Positions 1-5,211 of a DNA stretch of 5,211 nt are shown one piece after another. Both the position numbers and the translations under genes were made by a program. Position 1 is the first letter of the stretch. Each line of letters begins with the position of its first letter. The notes below the pieces were generated by a model. That model was not told the DNA's origin, did not search any database, and saw only the letters and a program-made list of their open reading frames with translations. The DNA lies in contig JAEYZS010000174.1 of assembly GCA_023427925.1 (NCBI GenBank), forward strand, positions 1 through 5,211. Direction: 5' to 3'. The DNA comes from Pseudomonadota bacterium (GTDB lineage Bacteria > Bdellovibrionota > Bdellovibrionia > Bdellovibrionales > JAEYZS01).

Positions 1-303
1 GATCAGTATATGGGGCCGCCTCATGGTATACCTGTAGAGTTCTTTGGTTACAAGGCGTGGACTGCAGCTGGGCTTTCAGCTTTTTCTATGAAGACGCAGA
101 TGCCGGTCATCCCGCTTTATAACTTTCGTCGAGATGATGGAAAGATTTGTATTGATGTCCTCGACCCAGTAGAGCTTGAAGTTACGAGTGATAGAGAGCA
201 AAATATAAAGGTTATGACTCAAAAGTACAACGATGCCCTCGAACAAATTGTACGTCGGCATCCAGAGCAGTGGCTATGGGTTCACAAAAGGTGGAAGACT
301 TAA
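1..303 (+). CDS. Lipid A biosynthesis acyltransferase, LpxL/HtrB family (3' end only, partial)
   Basis: This is the C-terminal 100 residues of a lysophospholipid/lipid A acyltransferase; the frame is open from base 1, so the start lies outside the window. Known family role: an inner-membrane enzyme that moves a fatty acyl chain from acyl-ACP onto Kdo2-lipid IVA or a related lipid A precursor. Visible family hallmarks are the opening DQ, the segment GIPVEFFG followed by an A-T-x-x-G stretch, the MPVIPLYNFRR strand with its paired arginines, and the classic ending PEQWLWVHKRWK. The catalytic HX4D motif would lie upstream and cannot be checked. The Met at base 10 is internal, not a start. The stop is one base before the next gene's ATG, so it is co-transcribed with the lipoprotein and heptosyltransferase that follow. 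Which acyl chain or position it serves (LpxL-, LpxM- or LpxP-like) cannot be told from this fragment. Confidence 0.9.
   Translation, partial: DQYMGPPHGIPVEFFGYKAWTAAGLSAFSMKTQMPVIPLYNFRRDDGKICIDVLDPVELEVTSDREQNIKVMTQKYNDALEQIVRRHPEQWLWVHKRWKT
288..297 (+). promoter_or_regulatory. Ribosome binding site for the DUF3108 lipoprotein
   Basis: A purine-rich AAGGTGGAAG stretch lies 7 bases before the ATG at 305, inside the last codons of the acyltransferase. It supports the start at 305 over the in-frame ATG at 233. The later start also places a lipoprotein signal peptide exactly at the N-terminus. Its location within the upstream gene fits translational coupling. Confidence 0.6.
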
Positions 304-304
304 G

Positions 305-1327
305 ATGATCAAATATACATTATTGCTAGCGATACTCTTGCTTTCCTCATGTTCTACGGCTGTTTTACAAGTTGAAAACTCCGAAAAGATTCTCAAAATT
401 GATGACTATGATAAGACGCTAAAGATCAAAGAGACTGCTCAGCCTAAAGCTCCTGAGGCTGTACCAGAGATAGCCTCTAAGATTGACGAAAAAGAAAAAA
501 AAGAGAAAAAGGACGTAAAGTCCGCGGCTCAGCCTAAACCCGCTCCGAAGAAAGTCGCTGCGCCAAAGAAAGCCGCAAAAAAACAGCCGTCCTTGGAAGA
601 TTCTGAAGGGTTTGATGGCAGGCGTCCCATCGTGGATCCATTTCGCGTAGGCGAGAAAGTGACGCTAAAGCTTTCATACTTTAATGTGGTAGCGGGGGAA
701 ATGGATATCTCGGTTTTACCTTTTAAAGAGGTGAATGGGAAAAAGAGTTATCATTTTCAAGTTGCAGGCAAATCTTATGGGTTTTTCTCAAGCATATATG
801 CTGTCGACGACAAGGCAGAAACTTTTTTAGATTATGAGACGTTGCTCCCATACAACATGGCCATAGATGTAAAAGAGTCCAAAAAGCTCAGCACCATTCG
901 TTCTTATTTTGATTGGAAGAAAATGAAGGCCCATTTCTGGGAAAAGAAAATCACAAAAAAACATGGAGTTGAAGAGAAGAACTTAGAGTGGGACATTGAG
1001 CCCTACTCGCAAAATATTTTTAGTGCTATATTTTACCTCCGAACATTTACTTTAACTCCAGGCAAAAAGATTCAATTTCGAGTTTCAGATAACAAAAAAA
1101 ACATGGTTGTCACTGGAGAAGTTTTACGAAGAGAAGTACTTAAGACAGAGTTGGGGGAGTTTAAAACCGTCGTGATAAAACCGATAGTGGAAATCGACGG
1201 AATTTTTAAGCCGATGGGTGAGGTTTTATTTTGGCTCACTGACGATGATAGAAAGTTTGTTATTCGTGTCGAATCAAAAATCAAAATTGGTACGATTATA
1301 GGTTCATTAAAAGAAATTAAACCATGA
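305..1327 (+). CDS. DUF3108 domain-containing outer-envelope lipoprotein
   Basis: The protein has 340 residues from the ATG at 305. An in-frame ATG at 233 is rejected because it would bury the signal peptide and overlap the acyltransferase by 71 bases. Residues 1-16 form a lipoprotein signal: Lys3, a hydrophobic run, then lipobox LSSC with the lipidated Cys16. Ser at +2 is compatible with outer-membrane sorting in the E. coli rule. Residues about 41-98 are a low-complexity linker rich in Lys, Ala, Pro and Glu, probably disordered, that could span the periplasm. Residues about 112-338 match the DUF3108 pattern: an opening FRVGEKVTLKLSYFNVVAGE, a YAVDDKAETFLD strand, a central PYSQNIFSAIFYLR helix, and an ending of alternating beta strands (GEVLFWLTDD, VESKIKIGTI). 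DUF3108 proteins have no firmly established activity that I know of; a lipid- or LPS-related envelope role is inferred from the flanking lipid A and heptose genes. Its stop overlaps the next start. Confidence 0.85.
   Translation: MIKYTLLLAILLLSSCSTAVLQVENSEKILKIDDYDKTLKIKETAQPKAPEAVPEIASKIDEKEKKEKKDVKSAAQPKPAPKKVAAPKKAAKKQPSLEDSEGFDGRRPIVDPFRVGEKVTLKLSYFNVVAGEMDISVLPFKEVNGKKSYHFQVAGKSYGFFSSIYAVDDKAETFLDYETLLPYNMAIDVKESKKLSTIRSYFDWKKMKAHFWEKKITKKHGVEEKNLEWDIEPYSQNIFSAIFYLRTFTLTPGKKIQFRVSDNKKNMVVTGEVLRREVLKTELGEFKTVVIKPIVEIDGIFKPMGEVLFWLTDDDRKFVIRVESKIKIGTIIGSLKEIKP
437..538 (+). repeat. Short direct repeat GCTCAGCCTAAA (two copies) in the lipoprotein linker
   Basis: The same 12 bases occur at 437-448 and 527-538, in the same frame, encoding A-Q-P-K twice. 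The stretch between them includes an A8 run at 495-502 within AAA/GAA codons. This suggests the Lys/Ala/Pro linker grew or varies by duplication and slippage. Alternatively it is chance similarity in a low-complexity region. Confidence 0.45.
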
Positions 1328-2340
1328 AGATCTTAGTGATCCAGACTGCATTTGTAGGCGACGTTCTACTCTCAATACCTTCGCTATTGAGATTAAAATC
1401 GTTATACCCACATTCTGAGCTCACACTTCTTTGTCGTAAGGGTTTAAGTGAGATTTTCAGAGAGCTCAAGCTTGCAGACATCGTAATAGAACTCAATAAG
1501 AGAGATAAAAGCGAATTTAAAAAGACATTCAGTCTTCTTAAGAAGACACAATATGATCTCTTGATTTGTCCACATCAATCTTATCGTTCGGCATTAATGG
1601 CGCTCCAGATCCCGGCGAAACAAAAGATTGGCTTTAAGGTTTGGTGGAACTTTTTTATTTTTGATAAATCAACTCCAAGAGTCTGGAAAACACCGGATGC
1701 TTTAAGGCAGCTCGGTTTGATCGGTCTTGTAGACACAGAAACAAAAATGAAAGTCGATAGTTATTCTGGTAAAATTCCTTCGATAGGAAAGATGGGGATC
1801 CGTGAACGAATTGTGAAGCACCCGCGATATCAGAGCATAATCGACAAATTCAATCTACCTAAGGGTGCTGTTTTTATTTCCCCTGGTTCAGTTTGGAATA
1901 CAAAGAGATGGACAAAGTCTGGATTTAAAAATCTAGCTCGGAAGTTCACTGAACCTGTGATCTTTATCGGTTCACCCGATGAACGAGATCTTTGCACCGA
2001 GATTGCAACTGATGTACCCAACACCATAAATATTGCAGGTCAAACGTCACTCTTTGAACTTCTTGTACTCATGACGACAGGAAAATTTTTGATTTCAAAT
2101 GATAGTGGAGCCATGCACTTGGGAAGTGTCTCAGAGCTTCCTACGGTGGCTATTTTTGGTCCGACGGTTCTTTCACTAGGGTATCAACCTTGGCAAGAAC
2201 GAGCCACGGTTGTCGAGAATAAAGGGTTAAAATGCAGACCATGCGGGCTGCATGGTCACAAGAAATGTCCTATAGGTACTCACGAGTGCATGACATCCAT
2301 TACAAGTGAAGAAGTCTTCGACGCTCTTAAGGGACTTTAA
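1324..2340 (+). CDS. ADP-heptose:LPS heptosyltransferase, glycosyltransferase family 9 (WaaF-like)
   Basis: At 338 residues this is a normal length for a GT9 heptosyltransferase, a GT-B enzyme on the cytoplasmic membrane face that adds L-glycero-D-manno-heptose from ADP-heptose to the LPS inner core. The N-terminal Rossmann half opens MKILVIQTAFVGDVLLSIPS; Asp13 falls where the WaaC catalytic Asp sits. The C-terminal nucleotide-sugar half carries PGSVWNTKRW (187-196), with Lys194 at the expected donor-binding lysine, and ISNDSGAMHLGS (257-268), the strongest GT9 signature. A four-cysteine cluster follows: C304, C307, C315, C322, seen as CRPCG...KKCPIG...ECM, as in many WaaF-type (heptosyltransferase II) sequences. 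Heptosyltransferase II is the best guess, but I, III and other GT9 enzymes cannot be excluded, so no symbol is given. The ATG overlaps the lipoprotein stop (ATGA) with no clear Shine-Dalgarno, implying coupled translation. Its stop overlaps that of the convergent regulator gene. Confidence 0.88.
   Translation: MKILVIQTAFVGDVLLSIPSLLRLKSLYPHSELTLLCRKGLSEIFRELKLADIVIELNKRDKSEFKKTFSLLKKTQYDLLICPHQSYRSALMALQIPAKQKIGFKVWWNFFIFDKSTPRVWKTPDALRQLGLIGLVDTETKMKVDSYSGKIPSIGKMGIRERIVKHPRYQSIIDKFNLPKGAVFISPGSVWNTKRWTKSGFKNLARKFTEPVIFIGSPDERDLCTEIATDVPNTINIAGQTSLFELLVLMTTGKFLISNDSGAMHLGSVSELPTVAIFGPTVLSLGYQPWQERATVVENKGLKCRPCGLHGHKKCPIGTHECMTSITSEEVFDALKGL
2237..2257 (-). terminator. Perfect 8-bp hairpin, possible weak terminator of the minus-strand operon
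   Basis: GACCATGC, a 5-base loop GGGCT, then GCATGGTC form a perfect inverted repeat with 8 pairs, 5 of them G-C. On the minus strand it lies about 80 bases past the regulator's stop and is followed by TGCATTTTA, a short and offset T-run. On the plus strand no T-run follows. It lies in the heptosyltransferase codons for the first two cysteines of the C-terminal cluster, so it may simply reflect codon choice at CRPCGLHG. The inverted repeat is certain; the terminator role is a weak inference. Confidence 0.3.
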
Positions 2341-3743
2341 TCTGCAAAATCCTTTACATTAATGCCATATTTTTTAATTTTGCGAAGCAAAGTATTTTTA
2401 GGAATGTTCGCGTGAGCTACGGTTTGGTTTATCTTTCCGTTATTTGCTTTTAATGCACTTTCGATAAACTCTTTTTCCATCTTTTCCTTGAAAAGTTCAA
2501 AGTCCATTGGAGCTGAGTACTCTTTATTGTAATCCACTTTGACCATGGCTTGAGATCTGTCTCGAATATGCTGTGGTAGACTTGCTGATTGGATGGTCTC
2601 AGAGTTTTCAATTACAAATGCATGTTCAATCACATTTTCAAGCTCCCGGATATTTCCTGGCCAAGGATAATTCTTGAGAATTTCTAAAGCTTGGTTAGAA
2701 ATCGCTCGAATATGACGCTTGTGGTGCTTGTCGAATTTTTTAATGAAGCTTTCAACGAGCGAAGGAATGTCATCAATGCGTTCTCTAAGTGGTGGTAAGA
2801 AGATGGGCATGACATTGAGACGGTAAAACAAGTCTTCTCTAAACGAGTTGTCTTCAATCATCTTTTCTAAATTTCTGTTGGTCGCAGCGATAATGCGCGC
2901 ATTCGTTTTTACTTCTCTGTTGCTGCCGACTGGAACGAAGCTACGCTCCTGCAATACGCGTAAGAGCTTAACTTGCATATCTGGGCGAAGCTCTGCGATC
3001 TCGTCCAAGAAAATTGTACCTTGGTTTGCTAACTGGAATTTACCAATTTTTCTCTCACTTGCTCCAGTAAAAGCTCCTTTTTCGTGACCGAAAAGTTCTG
3101 ATTCCATCAAGTTTTCAGGAATGGCTCCACAGTTAATAGCAACAAAAGGACCATCTTTGCGTGGAGAGTTGTAATGGATAGCGCGGGCGACAAGTTCCTT
3201 GCCAGTCCCGTTTTCACCTCGTACGAGGACGGTTGTATCAACTTTGCAAAGTCTGTAAATGAGATCAAAAATTTCTTTCATCTTTTGAGTACGACCTACG
3301 AATTCAGAATCAATGTCGTCATCAAAAATTGGATTTGAGATAGCGAGCGTAGAAACCATCTCTCTTGCGTCGATGGCTTTGGTGATAACTTCTTTTAATT
3401 TTTCAGGGTGTACGGGTTTTGGAACGTAATCGTATGCGCCATGCTTAATGGCTTCGACTGCGTCAGCCAGATTGCTATGCGCCGTCATTAGGAGTACGAA
3501 AATGCGAGGGTCGTGTTCTTTGATCGCTTTTAATGTTTCGATACCATCCATTTCAGGCATTCTTACATCCATCAAAACAATATCAAATTGTTGACCGTGA
3601 ACTTTTTCAAATGCAACTTTACCGTTTTCAGCCTCATCAAGGACAAACTGAAATTCCGTCATGTTCTCCAGGAATGAACGAACCGATTTACGAAGTTCAA
3701 CTTCATCATCGACAATTAAAACTTTCAATTTTAAATTTTCCAT
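2337..3743 (-). CDS. Sigma-54-dependent NtrC-family response regulator (REC-AAA+-Fis HTH)
   Basis: This 468-residue protein has the full NtrC layout. The receiver domain (about 5-125) has acidic pocket Asp12/Asp13, phospho-acceptor Asp59 in LMDVRMPEMDG, switch Thr87 and Lys109 in the YVPKP turn. The AAA+ sigma-54 activator domain (about 147-375) has Walker A GENGTGKE (176-183), the sigma-54-contacting GAFTGA loop (223-228), Walker B IFLDEI (Asp247/Glu248), sensor I ATN (287-289), arginine fingers Arg302 and Arg308 in FREDLFYRLNV, and sensor II WPGNIREL (361-368). A Fis-like HTH (about 420-461) ends in TLLRKIKKYGI. All catalytic residues are intact, so it should hydrolyse ATP to open RNA polymerase-sigma-54 promoters once phosphorylated, most likely by the kinase encoded just upstream. 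ATG at 3741-3743 is preceded by a good GGAG. The closest named families are NtrC, AtoC and ZraR, but the target cannot be inferred, so no symbol is given. Confidence 0.95.
   Translation of the reverse strand: MENLKLKVLIVDDEVELRKSVRSFLENMTEFQFVLDEAENGKVAFEKVHGQQFDIVLMDVRMPEMDGIETLKAIKEHDPRIFVLLMTAHSNLADAVEAIKHGAYDYVPKPVHPEKLKEVITKAIDAREMVSTLAISNPIFDDDIDSEFVGRTQKMKEIFDLIYRLCKVDTTVLVRGENGTGKELVARAIHYNSPRKDGPFVAINCGAIPENLMESELFGHEKGAFTGASERKIGKFQLANQGTIFLDEIAELRPDMQVKLLRVLQERSFVPVGSNREVKTNARIIAATNRNLEKMIEDNSFREDLFYRLNVMPIFLPPLRERIDDIPSLVESFIKKFDKHHKRHIRAISNQALEILKNYPWPGNIRELENVIEHAFVIENSETIQSASLPQHIRDRSQAMVKVDYNKEYSAPMDFELFKEKMEKEFIESALKANNGKINQTVAHANIPKNTLLRKIKKYGINVKDFAD
2377..2400 (+). terminator. 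Weak hairpin plus T-run, possible terminator after the heptosyltransferase
   Basis: About 36 bases past the heptosyltransferase stop, ATTTTGC and GCAAAGT can pair (seven pairs including one U-G) around a 3-base GAA loop, followed by ATTTTTA. The shape is that of an intrinsic terminator for the plus-strand operon, but only two pairs are G-C, so it should be unstable. It lies inside the antisense-oriented regulator gene, in codons of the HTH region, where A/T-rich lysine and leucine codons could produce it by chance. Confidence 0.25.
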
Positions 3744-3750
3744 AAGTTCA

Positions 3751-3754
3751 CTCC
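3751..3754 (-). promoter_or_regulatory. Ribosome binding site of the response regulator
   Basis: On the minus strand the 12 bases between the kinase stop TAG and the regulator ATG read TGGAGTGAACTT. GGAG sits 7 bases before the ATG, which is good spacing, and it fixes the regulator start at 3743. The short gap means both genes sit on one transcript. Confidence 0.75.
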
Positions 3755-3755
3755 A

Positions 3756-5211
3756 CTAATTTTTTTCGTTTGAGGCAACCGGAAGCCTAAAGCCAATCGT
3801 GGTTCCCCGAGGTCCTAGACCAGCTACTTCACTTTCAGCCGTGTAGCTTTCTAAAAATACAGTTCCCTGATGCATTTCAATAAAGTACTTAACTAGGTAA
3901 AGACCTAATCCCGTTCCTTGGGTTGTTAAATTATGGTTTCTACCTCGATAAAACTTTTCCCATACGGAATCTTGCTCTTCTTTTGGTATCCCAGCTCCGT
4001 TATCTTTGACTGAGAAGGTTACATAGTTATCAACTTCCTCTGAGCAAATTTCAATAGTTCCACCGGCAGGAGTATACTTAATAGCATTTTCTATTAAATT
4101 CGCAATCACTTCGTGTATGAGGGCTGTATCAATTTCAATCGAGAACATTGGCTCAAGCTTTGATTCGATTTTTATGTTTTTCTCATAAGCCAAAGTACGC
4201 AGCTGATCGATAACTTTTTCGATAATTTGGTTGATATCAGCGGCCTCTTTGCGAATTTTAAAGTCCGAAGATTCAACTCGGGTTACTTGGAGAATAGATT
4301 GGATATAGCGATAGAGATCCTGGCTAGAGCTGTAAATCGTTTCTAAATCTCCTCGAATCGTATTTTGCTCATCAGATTGCATAAGACGGGTGGTTATCCC
4401 TTGAATTTTAGCAATGGGAGTTTTGAGATCATGGCTAATCAAACTAATAAAGTTGTTTTTTAATTGTTCAAGCTCAAAGAGGTAGCTCTTTTCTTGTTCT
4501 AAGCGCCAGGTTTTTCGTTCGTTCTGAACGAGCTTATAACCAATAAAAATAATGTAAGTGCCAACAATTTGAATAAGAGCCGCAAAAATAGGCGTCCAAA
4601 TGTAGTATGTGTCAAAAAGCCAAGTCGAAAACGCAGCAAAAATTGCACCTAAAGAAATCAAAAATGCGAGAGCATAGTTTTGAGGATATTCAAAAACAAT
4701 TAGGAGTGTCAGGACAAGAAGGATCGCCAGATAAAAAGCGTAAAACTGAATCGGGAGCTTGCGTGGAAATCGCTCGTAGTTAAAGTTATCCACGATTTGC
4801 GCGAAAACCTCTGATTTTGTCATATATCCGAGTGGAGTGGGAAAAAGATGCTCATTGGATTCCTTGGCTCCAATGATAATGATTTTTCCTCTCAACTCTT
4901 CGGGCTTTACCTTTCCGGTGAGAATATCAATGGCCCTATAAGAAGGAATTTTATCTGGAGCGGCTTGATAATTGATAAAATATTTTTTCTTATAGGTATT
5001 AATAGGGCGCTTCTGATCTGAAAGAACGAAACCGAAACTCGGTATCTCCGCAATTGATGAATCATACGATCTTATAATTCCATCCGAATCTGGATAGAGG
5101 TTGATCAATCCAGTCTCTCGATGCCTTGTGAAAATCGGAAACTGAATTTGTCCCTCAGAAGAAATTCGCGCTGGCCAAAATACTTTTGGATTTTCAAAAA
5201 GCGTTCTGTTT
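3756..5211 (-). CDS. CHASE2-domain membrane sensor histidine kinase (5' end missing, partial)
   Basis: The minus-strand frame stays open to the right edge, giving 484 visible residues (residue 1 = codon 5210-5208). The TTG at 5106-5108 is not the start, because CHASE2-like sequence continues upstream of it (VFWPARISSEGQIQF, then TGLINLYPDSDGIIR). Order: C-terminal part of a CHASE2 extracytoplasmic sensor (1-150, with GKIIIIGAKES and a TPLG motif); three transmembrane helices at about 153-173, 178-198 and 204-225, typical after CHASE2; a short charged linker likely to be coiled coil (228-255); HisKA with phospho-acceptor His260 in ISHDLKTP; then HATPase_c with N-box Asn371/Asn375 (NLIENAIKY), G1 DNGAGIP (403-409), F-box WEKFYRG and G2 GTGLGLYL (432-439). 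All motifs are intact and no PAS or HAMP domain is seen. It should autophosphorylate in response to a periplasmic or membrane cue and pass phosphate to the NtrC-type regulator 12 bases downstream. The CHASE2 ligand is unknown. The N-terminal membrane anchor would lie beyond the window. Confidence 0.93.
   Translation of the reverse strand, partial: NRTLFENPKVFWPARISSEGQIQFPIFTRHRETGLINLYPDSDGIIRSYDSSIAEIPSFGFVLSDQKRPINTYKKKYFINYQAAPDKIPSYRAIDILTGKVKPEELRGKIIIIGAKESNEHLFPTPLGYMTKSEVFAQIVDNFNYERFPRKLPIQFYAFYLAILLVLTLLIVFEYPQNYALAFLISLGAIFAAFSTWLFDTYYIWTPIFAALIQIVGTYIIFIGYKLVQNERKTWRLEQEKSYLFELEQLKNNFISLISHDLKTPIAKIQGITTRLMQSDEQNTIRGDLETIYSSSQDLYRYIQSILQVTRVESSDFKIRKEAADINQIIEKVIDQLRTLAYEKNIKIESKLEPMFSIEIDTALIHEVIANLIENAIKYTPAGGTIEICSEEVDNYVTFSVKDNGAGIPKEEQDSVWEKFYRGRNHNLTTQGTGLGLYLVKYFIEMHQGTVFLESYTAESEVAGLGPRGTTIGFRLPVASNEKN

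Noticed and set aside
233..304. Upstream in-frame ATG that would add 24 residues to the lipoprotein
   Set aside because: It would overlap the acyltransferase by 71 bases and bury a perfect lipoprotein signal peptide; the ATG at 305 has its own purine-rich ribosome site.
1096..1102. A AAA AAC heptamer in the lipoprotein frame, a classical -1 frameshift sequence
   Set aside because: The -1 frame ends within about 15 codons, no downstream stimulatory structure was seen, and the zero frame continues a well-matched DUF3108 domain, so it is most likely chance in an A-rich gene.
2848..3087. Plus-strand 79-codon open frame inside the regulator, and other short frames antisense to genes (76-261, 1072-1284, 1830-2027, 3533-3745)
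   Set aside because: They are shadows of strongly conserved genes on the other strand, show no recognisable domain and lack convincing ribosome sites.
3744..3755. A separate promoter for the response regulator
   Set aside because: Only 12 bases separate it from the kinase, enough for a ribosome site but not a promoter; a promoter inside the kinase gene cannot be excluded but none was recognised.
5106..5108. TTG as the start of the histidine kinase
   Set aside because: The frame is open for 34 more codons to the window edge and those codons continue the CHASE2 pattern, so the gene is simply truncated by the window.
1..5211. CRISPR array, insertion sequence, tRNA or phage-like module
   Set aside because: No regularly spaced repeats, transposase motifs, terminal inverted repeats or tRNA-like cloverleaf were seen; the window is filled by five housekeeping-style or signalling genes.

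Overview
The window is coding almost end to end. It comes from a Gram-negative bacterium of low to moderate GC (roughly 40% by eye), because it carries lipid A acylation and LPS-core heptose genes. The A/T-leaning codons, the LPS cluster and a sigma-54-dependent two-component pair would fit a Bdellovibrio-like predator or another delta/Oligoflexia-type lineage. That placement is an inference from protein style only; no rRNA or marker gene is present.

Left half, plus strand (1-2340): three genes are packed as an operon. First is the C-terminal end of an LpxL/HtrB-family lipid A acyltransferase, cut by the left window edge. One base after its stop comes a lipoprotein with a DUF3108 domain. Its stop overlaps by four bases (ATGA) the start of a family 9 glycosyltransferase of the ADP-heptose:LPS heptosyltransferase type. 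Together they suggest a locus for building the lipid A and inner-core part of the outer membrane, with the DUF3108 lipoprotein as an uncharacterised envelope partner.

Right half, minus strand (2337-5211): a two-component system is transcribed leftward. A membrane-bound CHASE2 histidine kinase, whose 5' part lies beyond the right edge, is followed after 12 bases by an NtrC-type response regulator with receiver, AAA+ sigma-54 activator and Fis-like HTH domains. The kinase should sense a periplasmic or membrane cue and phosphorylate the regulator, which would switch on sigma-54 promoters. The target genes are not visible here.

The two operons converge and their stop codons share the bases TTAA at 2337-2340, so there is no intergenic terminator space. 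Two hairpins, one inside each 3' coding end, are the only terminator-like structures seen, and both are weak candidates. There is no gene-free stretch above 20 bases, and no RNA gene, mobile element, CRISPR array or clear promoter was recognised. I see no convincing undescribed system. The most interesting points are the DUF3108 lipoprotein's place between two LPS enzymes, the interlocked convergent stops, and the unusual pairing of a CHASE2 kinase with an NtrC-type regulator.
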